Source: Gammaproteobacteria bacterium | GTDB lineage: Bacteria; Pseudomonadota; Gammaproteobacteria; JAABTG01 | Direction of reading: 5' to 3' | NCBI GenBank assembly: GCA_030066245.1 | Contig: JASJBY010000061.1 | Location: 1-11,808 of the forward strand | Length of the DNA: 11,808 nt | Position numbers and translations under genes: made by a program | The notes under the pieces: generated by a model | Databases searched by the model: none | Seen by the model: the letters and a program-made list of their open reading frames with translations, nothing else | What the model was told of the DNA's origin: nothing | Part shown: one piece after another, positions 6,421-11,808 of the stretch | How positions within the stretch are numbered: position 1 is the first letter of the stretch | Layout of the letters: every line of letters starts with the position of its first letter

Positions 6421-6450
6421 AAAAGTAATGGCCGCCGAGATCGGCGGCCG
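6421..6450 (-). terminator. Intrinsic terminator/attenuator between aceA and rraA
   Basis: On the minus strand GGCCGCCGA-TC-TCGGCGGCC (6450 to 6431) is a perfect 9-bp inverted repeat, realistically an 8-bp GC-rich stem with a tetraloop. It is followed at once by ATTACTTTTT (6430-6421). It begins 15 bases after the aceA stop and ends 12 bases before the rraA ATG. This is a textbook rho-independent terminator shape placed inside the cluster, so it most likely lets only part of the transcripts continue into rraA-aceK. Confidence 0.8.
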
Positions 6451-6465
6451 GGAAGTGCGGGAAAT

Positions 6466-7785
6466 TCAGCCTGAAGCGGTTTCCAGGAACTGGTCCTCCT
6501 CTGTCGAGCCCTTCAGGGCCGTGACTGAAGATTCGCCCCCCTGAATCACGTTGGTCACCGTATCGAAGTACCCGGCGCCCACCTCCTGCTGGTGGGCTAC
6601 GAAGGTGTAACCCCGATCGGCGGCCTGGAATTCCGGTTGCTGCAGCATGTCCACGTAGGCCGTCATGCCCTCTTTGGCATAGCGCTCGGCCAGGTCGAAC
6701 ATGTTGAACCACATGCTGTGAATACCGGCCAGGGTGATGAACTGATAAGCGTATCCCATGGCGCCCAGCTCTCGCTGAAACTTGGCAATCGTTGCGTCGT
6801 CCAGGTTCTTTTTCCAGTTGAAAGACGGGCTGCAGTTGTACGCAAGCAGCTGGCCAGGGTGCTCGCGCTTGATGGCTTCGGCAAACTGGCGAGCGAACTC
6901 CAGGTCCGGGGTGCCGGTCTCGCACCAGACCAGGTCGGCATAGGGGGCATAAGCCAGCCCGCGACTGATGGCCTGATCGATGCCCTTGCGGCTGCAGAAA
7001 AAACCCTCGGCGGTGCGTTCGCCCGTCAGGAAGGGTTTGTCTCGTTCATCCACGTCGGAGGTTACGAGCCCCGCTGCCTCTGCGTCGGTACGGGCCAGCA
7101 CCACCGTAGGTACGCCCATCACGTCCGCAGCCAGACGGGCCGCAGCCAGCTTCTGTACAGCCTCCTGGGTGGGCACCAGCACCTTGCCGCCCATGTGGCC
7201 GCATTTCTTGACCGCCGACAGCTGGTCTTCGAAATGGACGCCGGCGGCCCCGGCGGCAATCATGTTCTTCATCAGCTCGAAGGCATTGAGGACGCCGCCA
7301 AAGCCGGCTTCGGCATCTGCCACGATCGGCAGGAAGTAGTCGACATAGCCCTCGTCCCCGGGCCCGATGTCTCGCGCCCATTGAATTTCGTCGGCTCGCT
7401 TGAAAGCGTTGTTGATGCGGCGGACGACCGTTGGCACCGAATCGTAGGCGTACAGCGACTGGTCCGGATACATGGATTCGGACGTGTTGGCGTCGGCTGC
7501 CACCTGCCAGCCGGACAGGTAAATGGCCTCGATGCCCGCTTTTGCCTGCTGAACCGCCTGGCCACCGGTGAGGGCGCCCAAGCAGTTGACGTAGCCTTTG
7601 CTCGCCTCGCCGTTGACCAGCCCCCAGAGCTTCTCGGCGCCCCTTCGCGCCAGCGTCTGCTCGGGCTGCAAACTCCCTCGCAAGCGCACCACGTCTGCAG
7701 CGCTATAGTCACGTTTCACGTCCTTCCAGCGCGGATGGGTCGCCCACTGCTGCTCCAGTGCCTTGGTCTGCTCTGCTCTGGTCAT
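6466..7785 (-). CDS. aceA: Isocitrate lyase
   Basis: A 439-residue cytosolic enzyme (E. coli 434) that splits isocitrate into glyoxylate and succinate, the first step of the glyoxylate shunt used for growth on acetate or fatty acids. The catalytic signature KKCGH is at 193-197, with the active-site Cys at 195 as in E. coli. The metal-binding Asp157 lies in ADAEAGFGG. Other landmarks are the nucleotide-family-like GWQVAADAN (93-101), TGTPDL (290-295), NCSPSFNW (317-324) and the C-terminal ALKGSTEEDQF. The start is set by the ribosome-binding site: GGGAG (7797-7793) is 7 bases before ATG 7785 but only 1 base before the in-frame GTG at 7791, so ATG 7785 is preferred. It heads the aceA-rraA-aceK cluster. 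No malate synthase gene is in the window. Confidence 0.97.
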   Translation of the reverse strand: MTRAEQTKALEQQWATHPRWKDVKRDYSAADVVRLRGSLQPEQTLARRGAEKLWGLVNGEASKGYVNCLGALTGGQAVQQAKAGIEAIYLSGWQVAADANTSESMYPDQSLYAYDSVPTVVRRINNAFKRADEIQWARDIGPGDEGYVDYFLPIVADAEAGFGGVLNAFELMKNMIAAGAAGVHFEDQLSAVKKCGHMGGKVLVPTQEAVQKLAAARLAADVMGVPTVVLARTDAEAAGLVTSDVDERDKPFLTGERTAEGFFCSRKGIDQAISRGLAYAPYADLVWCETGTPDLEFARQFAEAIKREHPGQLLAYNCSPSFNWKKNLDDATIAKFQRELGAMGYAYQFITLAGIHSMWFNMFDLAERYAKEGMTAYVDMLQQPEFQAADRGYTFVAHQQEVGAGYFDTVTNVIQGGESSVTALKGSTEEDQFLETASG

Positions 7786-7816
7786 ATCCACGCTCCCGGA
7801 TTTTGCTTGGTGTGGC

Positions 7817-7852
7817 TGGCAGTTCCACCGTCCCCTTTTGCGTGGAATGCCA
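7817..7852 (-). promoter_or_regulatory. Stem-loop in the aceA 5' leader
   Basis: TGGCATTCCAC (minus strand, 7852-7842) pairs with GTGGAA-C-TGCCA (7828-7817), giving an 11-bp stem with one bulged base and a 13-base loop, GCAAAAGGGGACG. The 3' foot lies 31 bases from the preferred aceA ATG. The loop exposes GGA, and GGA occurs again in the stem (GTGGAA), in the ribosome-binding site (GGGAG) and at the start (GTGGATATG). This arrangement is like targets of the post-transcriptional repressor CsrA/RsmA; that role is inferred. Confidence 0.45.
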
Positions 7853-7888
7853 CAGTGGCGGGGTCGGCAAAGCTTGCGCAGACATCAA

Positions 7889-7916
7889 ATTAGATGGGAG
7901 AGCAAACATTTGTCAC
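7889..7916 (-). promoter_or_regulatory. Probable sigma-70 promoter of aceA
   Basis: On the minus strand GTGACA (7916-7911) and TCTAAT (7894-7889) are separated by 16 bases in an AT-rich island within GC-rich DNA. A shifted -35 reading, TTGTGA with an 18-base gap, overlaps it. Transcription would begin near 7882, giving a leader of about 95 bases that holds the stem-loop at 7817-7852. The surrounding AT-rich stretch (7880-7995) could also bind regulators, but I cannot assign a specific operator. Confidence 0.4.
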
Positions 7917-7954
7917 AACAATTTTTTCAAGTATGTCTATTGAAGGAAACAATA

Positions 7955-8005
7955 ATGCAGCCAAACGCTGTCATAAATCAGTCACATAAAGCTCTCGGGG
8001 CGTAA
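7955..8005 (+). CDS. Possible 16-residue mini-ORF opposite the aceA promoter
   Basis: MQPNAVINQSHKALGA is preceded by AAGGA (7943-7947) with an ideal 7-base gap to the ATG, in an AT-rich setting, and it ends at TAA. It points away from aceA. I know no homologue. It could be a leader peptide, the surviving start of a lost gene, or chance. No plus-strand gene follows it before the end of the dehydrogenase gene on the other strand. Confidence 0.2.
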   Translation: MQPNAVINQSHKALGA

Positions 8006-8165
8006 CGGCCAGGCTGCGGCGCACCACGGACGCCGTTGCACCAATCGGCCTTCTTTTCTCGACCCACCGCCCTGGGTCGCTATGGGGTTACACGGATGAA
8101 CGTATGCCGAGCTGCGCCTCCGACTCGGCAACTCAGCCAAAGGCCGGTGCGCGACTCATCAGCGC
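8006..8165. other. Intergenic region after the dehydrogenase gene, with an inverted repeat
   Basis: No gene is seen. A perfect 7-bp inverted repeat CGACCCA-CCGCCC-TGGGTCG lies at 8060-8079. On the minus strand, the direction of the upstream dehydrogenase gene, it is followed by AGAAAAGAAGG rather than a T run, so it is not a standard terminator. It separates the ydcH-dehydrogenase pair from aceA. Confidence 0.4.
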
Positions 8166-8999
8166 TCAGTATGATTCACAGGCCGCGTACAGAGCTTCAG
8201 TTGCCTCTCGGTCCCGTACAAACGGGCAAATCACCTCTCGCTGACGCTCGAAGTACCGGCCCGCGGCAACCCCGCCCACGTCGGAGGTGGCCAGCCACGC
8301 AGGCGTCTTCGCGCCCTGCTCCGGAGTCTCGTGACCACCGAAGCCCAGGTTGTTGCTGAGCACTGAGTTGACGTCGCCCGGATGACAGGCATTCACGCTA
8401 ACGCCTCGAATGGTCAGCCGTTCCGCGAAGGCCACGGTCGTCATCCTGTTCGCCTGCTTGGATTGACGATATGCCGCGTCGTTGTGGTACTTGCGGCGTT
8501 TGAACTCCAGGTCGTCCAGGTCCAGGCCGCCGGCCCAGTAGCTTGCCACGTTGACAACCCTCGCCGGAGCCGAGCGAACCAGGTGCGGCGTCAGCGCCTG
8601 GGTGAGACGAAAGTATCCAAGTACATTGGTCGCAAACTGCGTTTCGATACCCTCTTGCGTCTCGCAGCGCGCGCGGGGCGTCACCGCCGCGTTGTTGATC
8701 AACACGTGCACGGGCTCCTGCCAGCGCTCTGCAAGCGCATCGATCGGTCCACGAAGGGAAACGTCAACCAGCTCGAAACGGATGCGGGGATTAGCCGTCG
8801 CCCGTTGCAGGGCGGCGACCACCCGTTTCGCTCTTCCCTCGTGGCGGGCAAGGAGCACCACCTCGTAACCCGGCGTGGCAGCGAGCCTGCGCGCGATCGC
8901 CTGGCCGATGGCACCGGTGCCACCGGTCAGCATGACGACTTTGCGAGGATCGTCGCTGCACAGCGCTTTTGGGTGTCGGGCGATGGCGGGAGACTCCAA
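8166..8999 (-). CDS. Short-chain dehydrogenase/reductase (SDR)
   Basis: A 277-residue NAD(P)-dependent oxidoreductase with a Rossmann fold. The cofactor-binding TGGTGAIG is at 25-32, ELVDV at 76-80, NNAA at 102-105 and catalytic Asn125. The catalytic triad continues with Ser153 (NVASYWAG), Tyr177 and Lys181 (YRQSK), followed by HPGDV at 206-210. The broad family resemblance is to the retinol dehydrogenase/protochlorophyllide reductase-like SDRs; the substrate cannot be told. The only standard start is TTG at 8999, since the next Met is inside the cofactor site, and its ribosome-binding site is weak. It lies 26 bases after the ydcH stop on the same strand, so translation may depend on that gene. 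Membership of the aceA cluster is unlikely because 380 bases and a probable promoter separate them. Confidence 0.9.
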   Translation of the reverse strand: MESPAIARHPKALCSDDPRKVVMLTGGTGAIGQAIARRLAATPGYEVVLLARHEGRAKRVVAALQRATANPRIRFELVDVSLRGPIDALAERWQEPVHVLINNAAVTPRARCETQEGIETQFATNVLGYFRLTQALTPHLVRSAPARVVNVASYWAGGLDLDDLEFKRRKYHNDAAYRQSKQANRMTTVAFAERLTIRGVSVNACHPGDVNSVLSNNLGFGGHETPEQGAKTPAWLATSDVGGVAAGRYFERQREVICPFVRDREATEALYAACESY

Positions 9000-9025
9000 A
9001 AGCAGTCGGCCCGGAGCCGCCGACT

Positions 9026-9262
9026 TCAGGCCCTGAGGCGGGCGTAGAGCTCGTCCTTCATCTTGAGCCTCTCTTTCTTCAAGTCCTCCATGGTCTCATC
9101 GGCAACCGGCTGGGCCAGTTCCTCAAGCTCCCGAACACGCCTGTCGAGTGCGTCGTAATCGTCCATGAGCTTGGCGAATGCCGGGTCTTCCGTCTTGAGT
9201 CGATTTATCTTGTCGGTGAGTTCCGGGAACTCATGGATGAGGTCGTGCGAGTCGCCAAGCAT
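9026..9262 (-). CDS. YdcH family protein (DUF465)
   Basis: A 78-residue acidic helical protein with the family's opening MLGDSHDLIHEFPELTDKI, then FAKLMDDYDALDRRVRELE and the closing ETMEDLKKERLKMKDELYAR. It is predicted to be an all-helical, coiled-coil-like hairpin. The family is widespread in Proteobacteria and its role is not established. AGGAG stands 6 bases before the start codon. A possible -35, TTGACC (9321-9316, minus strand), lies about 55 bases upstream without a strong -10. The SDR gene follows after 26 bases and is probably in the same transcript. Confidence 0.92.
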   Translation of the reverse strand: MLGDSHDLIHEFPELTDKINRLKTEDPAFAKLMDDYDALDRRVRELEELAQPVADETMEDLKKERLKMKDELYARLRA

Positions 9263-9358
9263 GGGTCTCTCCTGTCATATCCATACGCGGATCCTAAGAC
9301 ATAAGGACGGGCGAGGGTCAAGTCGGCTCGGGGACCGTTCCGCCCCAACGCTCGTGGC

Positions 9359-9364
9359 TATAAT
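9359..9364 (+). promoter_or_regulatory. Candidate -10 box for the tandem-thioredoxin gene
   Basis: A perfect TATAAT stands 112 bases before the preferred ATG at 9477 on the same strand, in otherwise GC-rich DNA. No good -35 hexamer is found 16-18 bases upstream, so it may need an activator or be chance. It also lies within the region that should carry the divergent ydcH promoter. Confidence 0.35.
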
Positions 9365-9476
9365 CCAGTCTGTATGCGTTGCAGGTGCCATCCGACCCGT
9401 CGGTCGGGACACCCGAGGCGTTTCATCACTTCCGCCAACCCAGGAGGGCCGCACACCGGCACAGGAGCACTTCACC

Positions 9477-10550
9477 ATGCGGCGGTATAAAAGAAATCTT
9501 CTCGCCCTGGTCACGGCTCTGTGGACCTGGAGCAGCTGTTTAGCCGAGGCCGGGCCGGCAGACGGCAGTGTCGATCCCTATTCTTTCGACGACACACCGC
9601 TCGCGGAAGGCGTGCAGCACCCGGACTGGTTCAAGTCCAGCTTTCTAGATTTGCGGGAAGACCTGGATCAGGCGCTGGCTGACGGCAAGGCGGGCGTCAT
9701 GCTGTACTTCGGCCAGGCGCGCTGTCCTTACTGCCGCCTGTTCTTCGAGGCCAACCTGGCGAAGCCGGACATCAAGCACTATGTGCAGTCCCGCTTCGAC
9801 GTCATCGGCCTGCAGATATTCAGCGACGAGGAGATTACGGATCCTGCCGGCAACACGCTCAGTGTGCGAGAGTTCTCCATACGCGAGCGTACCCATTTCA
9901 CGCCTTCGGTGCTGTTCTACACGGAACACGGGAGAAATGCGCTGACGCTGCGCGGCTACCCACCGCCCTACAAGTTCCGGGCTGCACTGGAGTATGTGGC
10001 TGATGGCCACTATCTCACCTCCACCTTTCGTGAGTATCTGGCCCTCGCTGACCCCCCTCCCGTATTCGAGGAAGACGCGCTGGCCGAGGACGAGCTGTTC
10101 AGTGCACCGCCCTACATGCTGGACCGCCGCCGCTTTCCGGCCGATCAACCCCTGCTGGTCGTCTTCGAACAGGGGAAATGCCACGCTTGCGACGTGCTGC
10201 ACACGGAACCCCTTGGGGACGCCGGAGTACGCGACTGGCTGTCCCGTTTCGACGTGGTGCAGCTGGACATGTGGGACGACAGAACCCCGCTGGTGACCCC
10301 CGCCGGTGCCCGACTCACGCCGCGGGCGTGGGCTGCACGACTCGGACTGTTCTACGCTCCCACGCTCGTATTCTTCGACGAGCGTGGCCGGGAAGTCATG
10401 CGCATCGATTCAGTGGTGCAGTTCTATCGCCTGCGCGGTGTGCTGCAGTACGTTCACGAAAAGGGATACGTGGAGGAGCCCATCTTCCAACGCTGGCGGC
10501 GGCAAGAAAACCTCGATGACGCTGCCCGCTCCGCGTCGCGGAAGGACTAA
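9477..10550 (+). CDS. Secreted protein with two thioredoxin-fold domains
   Basis: A 357-residue protein starting at ATG 9477 (AGGAG 9 bases upstream). The open frame continues further upstream but without a signal peptide. Residues 1-25 form a signal peptide (basic MRRYKR, hydrophobic core, likely cut after CLAEA), so it should work in the periplasm. Domain 1 has GQARCPYC (79-86, redox pair Cys83/Cys86) and a cis-Pro at 143 (HFTPS). Domain 2 has EQGKCHAC (231-238, Cys235/Cys238) and a cis-Pro at 295 (FYAPT). The domain ends are similar to each other, ending LEYVADGHYL and LQYVHEKGYV, so the protein arose by internal duplication. Both active sites look intact, so disulfide reduction or exchange is expected; the partner is unknown. 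The stop codon lies within a short 8-bp repeat. Confidence 0.88.
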   Translation: MRRYKRNLLALVTALWTWSSCLAEAGPADGSVDPYSFDDTPLAEGVQHPDWFKSSFLDLREDLDQALADGKAGVMLYFGQARCPYCRLFFEANLAKPDIKHYVQSRFDVIGLQIFSDEEITDPAGNTLSVREFSIRERTHFTPSVLFYTEHGRNALTLRGYPPPYKFRAALEYVADGHYLTSTFREYLALADPPPVFEEDALAEDELFSAPPYMLDRRRFPADQPLLVVFEQGKCHACDVLHTEPLGDAGVRDWLSRFDVVQLDMWDDRTPLVTPAGARLTPRAWAARLGLFYAPTLVFFDERGREVMRIDSVVQFYRLRGVLQYVHEKGYVEEPIFQRWRRQENLDDAARSASRKD

Positions 10551-10585
10551 CGGACTAACGGGCAGCGGGCAGCGGGCAGCGGGCA
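10544..10585. repeat. GGACTAAC x2 then GGGCAGC x3.7 at a gene's stop codon
   Basis: Two tandem copies of GGACTAAC (10544-10559) include the TAA stop of the thioredoxin-fold gene. They are followed directly by three full copies of GGGCAGC (10560-10580) and a partial one. The 8-bp and 7-bp periods match those of the GTGANNN arrays, but the sequence is different. The array spans a gene end, as does the one at 2554-2595. Confidence 0.85.
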
Positions 10586-10677
10586 AGATTGGTGGACCAC
10601 GCGACTGGTCGTCAAGCCCCCTGGGCGCAGGTCCGCCGGTGCTGGCCGCTGCTGCACATGTCGCACGCGGCCTGATG

Positions 10678-10732
10678 GGAAGGCGACCAGGTGTGTGCGT
10701 GCGGCCGTCGTCGCCAGGCGCGTCGCCCTTCC
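10678..10732. repeat. Imperfect inverted repeat between convergent genes
   Basis: GGAAGGCGAC (10678-10687) and GTCGCCCTTCC (10722-10732) can pair over 10 bp with one bulged base, enclosing 34 bases that are also GC-rich. It lies between two convergent genes in a stretch (10586-10783) with no gene. A smaller inverted repeat GACCA/TGGTC is at 10595-10610. There is no T run, so it is not a typical terminator, though bidirectional stopping of transcription is possible. Confidence 0.4.
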
Positions 10733-10783
10733 TGGCACCCAGTGCTGGCTCCCATGACCAGCGTGTCTTGTCTGCAGCGAGGA

Positions 10784-11506
10784 TCAGGTGACAGGTGACA
10801 GCTGGATCTCCACGCGACGGTTCAGGGCCCGGCCCTCTGCGGTGTCATTGCTGGCGATCGGCGCTTCTTCGCCCAACCCCCGCGAGAGCACCCGTGCCGC
10901 AACCACCTCACGGCTACGCAGGTATTGGGAAACGCTTTCGGCGCGCTGCTCCGACAGCCGCTGGTTGTATTCCATGGCCCCTCTGCTGTCGGTATGGCCG
11001 ATCACATCCACGTAGGTCTGGTCGAATTCGTTGATGACCAGGGCCACCGAATCGAGAACCGGGTAGAAGTCTCCTGACACATTGCTCGAGTTGGTGGCAA
11101 AGGTGACGTTGCCCGGCATATTGAGAATAATCGTGTCCTCGTGGCGGCTGACGCTGACGCCGGTGCCCCGAAGCTGCTCGCGCAGCTTGGCTTCCTGGCG
11201 GTCCATGTAGTAGCCGATAGCACCTCCCGATAGCGCACCGATGCCCGCTCCGAGCAGCACCGCCTTACGTTTGCCGCTGACCAGGGCCCCCACGACCGCA
11301 CCGGCCGCGGCCCCGACGGCTGCGCCCTTGGTGGTCTTGTTGACCTCTTTCTCCCCCGTGTACGGGTTGGTCGTCTGACACCCGACGGAAGCTAGGCAAA
11401 CGGCGGTAGCCAGGGCCACCCCACGCCAACACCTGCTCACGCCGCGCCGAAGCACCCCGGGGTTCGCACAGGCAACCACATCGCTGTGTAGAACTGACGT
11501 CGTCAT
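10784..11506 (-). CDS. OmpA-family lipoprotein with glycine zipper (YiaD-like)
   Basis: A 240-residue outer-membrane lipoprotein. The lipobox LASVGC (38-43) predicts lipidation at Cys43, and Gln44 fits transport to the outer membrane. Residues 60-100 are a glycine-zipper double hairpin (GAAVGAAAGAVVGALVSG, then LLGAGIGALSGGAIGYYMD). The OmpA C-terminal peptidoglycan-binding domain covers about 132-236, with VIGHTDSRG (168-176), NQRLSEQRA (181-189) and NRRVEIQL (229-236). It should tie the outer membrane to the cell wall. ATG 11506 is chosen (AGAGG close upstream); the in-frame extension to 11641 adds 45 residues without signal-peptide character. The signal peptide is long, so an internal GTG start is possible. 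The last codons (SPVT) come from two GTGACAG repeats on the other strand. The 194 bases upstream show no gene. Confidence 0.92.
   Translation of the reverse strand: MTTSVLHSDVVACANPGVLRRGVSRCWRGVALATAVCLASVGCQTTNPYTGEKEVNKTTKGAAVGAAAGAVVGALVSGKRKAVLLGAGIGALSGGAIGYYMDRQEAKLREQLRGTGVSVSRHEDTIILNMPGNVTFATNSSNVSGDFYPVLDSVALVINEFDQTYVDVIGHTDSRGAMEYNQRLSEQRAESVSQYLRSREVVAARVLSRGLGEEAPIASNDTAEGRALNRRVEIQLSPVT
10788..10801. repeat. Two GTGACAG heptamers at the end of the lipoprotein gene
   Basis: GTGACAG is present twice in tandem on the plus strand. It encodes, on the other strand, the last sense codons of the lipoprotein gene just before its TGA (10784-10786). It fits the GTGANNN pattern of the larger arrays but is only two units long, so chance is possible. 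Confidence 0.5.
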
Positions 11507-11700
11507 GATCCTCTCACCTCTTCCAGCATACCGGGCCGACACGCTCGAACGGCTGAGCCCGGGAGGCCATGAAACATGCCCCGCGAGCGAACCGGCCGAG
11601 ATTCGAACGACACGTGGCAACAACGAATGCTTTAGCGTCACGCTTGGGCCGATGCTTGAAGGACGCTTTCGCCGCCGGCCCGCTCCTGCCGAGCGCGAGA

Positions 11701-11808
11701 TCAGCCGCGAAGCGACAGCGGATCGTTCGGATCCACCCCATCCATGAAGGCGACCCGCCGGTCGCTGTTCGTCACCTGGTAAACCTGGCCAATCCAGTTA
11801 CCAACCAC
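11701..11808 (-). CDS. C-terminal end of an unknown gene, cut by the window edge
   Basis: An open minus-strand frame enters at the window edge and ends at TGA 11701-11703. It gives 35 residues beginning VVGNWIGQVYQVTNSDRR and ending in NDPLSLRG. The composition is protein-like (aromatic and polar residues alternating, no Arg/Ala/Pro shadow bias), so it is probably the tail of a real gene. It lies 194 bases upstream of the OmpA-family lipoprotein on the same strand. I recognise no family from this fragment. Confidence 0.5.
   Translation of the reverse strand: MVGNWIGQVYQVTNSDRRVAFMDGVDPNDPLSLRG

Noticed and set aside
6592..7893. Plus-strand 433-residue frame opposite aceA
   Set aside because: Long because of GC-rich codon bias; isocitrate lyase on the minus strand is unambiguous.
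8060..8079. Hairpin CGACCCA/TGGGTCG as terminator of the dehydrogenase gene
   Set aside because: Followed by A-rich sequence on the relevant strand instead of T; kept only as an inverted repeat.
9165..9476. Longer N-terminus for the tandem-thioredoxin protein
   Set aside because: It would overlap ydcH, destroy the signal peptide and ignore the good ribosome-binding site before ATG 9477.
11514..11741. Minus-strand 75-residue frame upstream of the lipoprotein
   Set aside because: Lys/Arg/Ala-rich with no motif, and it overlaps the better-looking gene tail at 11701-11808 in another frame.

Overview
This window looks like chromosomal DNA from a GC-rich (roughly 60% or more) gammaproteobacterium. 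The evidence is the glyoxylate-shunt pair aceA/aceK, a YdcH-type DUF465 protein, a DUF6455 protein and a YiaD-like OmpA lipoprotein. Placement near the Chromatiales/Ectothiorhodospiraceae is only an impression from codon use and gene content. I see no transposase, integrase, phage gene, tRNA, rRNA or CRISPR array.

Layout. Positions 1-532 hold no convincing gene but are packed with short tandem repeats: 17 copies of an 8-bp unit, then three arrays of 7-bp units. A small membrane-anchored DUF6455 protein (533-880, +) and a glucosyl-3-phosphoglycerate synthase-like glycosyltransferase (1288-2571, +) follow. Facing them on the minus strand are a polytopic membrane protein of unknown function (2670-3437) and a one-helix small protein (3583-3768), the latter overlapped by a tiny upstream ORF. 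The centre is a minus-strand glyoxylate-shunt cluster transcribed aceA (7785-6466), rraA-family gene (6408-5932), aceK (5932-4154). It is followed upstream by ydcH (9262-9026) and a short-chain dehydrogenase (8999-8166). To the right are a secreted tandem-thioredoxin protein (9477-10550, +), a convergent OmpA-family lipoprotein (11506-10784, -) and the C-terminal end of an unknown gene at the edge (11808-11701, -).

How the parts work together. Isocitrate lyase makes glyoxylate and succinate, and AceK decides how much isocitrate reaches it by switching isocitrate dehydrogenase off and on. The gene between them is usually labelled an RNase E regulator, but it carries the full D-X20-R-D-X2-E metal-binding motif of HMG/CHA aldolase and oxaloacetate decarboxylase. 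Its position suggests a metabolic enzyme. A strong hairpin with a T-rich tail between aceA and rraA probably lowers expression of rraA-aceK relative to aceA. The rraA stop and aceK start overlap as TAATG, which suggests translational coupling.

The most unusual feature is a dispersed family of 7-bp (sometimes 8-bp) repeats with the shared pattern GTGANNN. It occurs in intergenic DNA and also runs into the last codons of two genes; a different 7/8-bp array runs over a third gene's stop codon.
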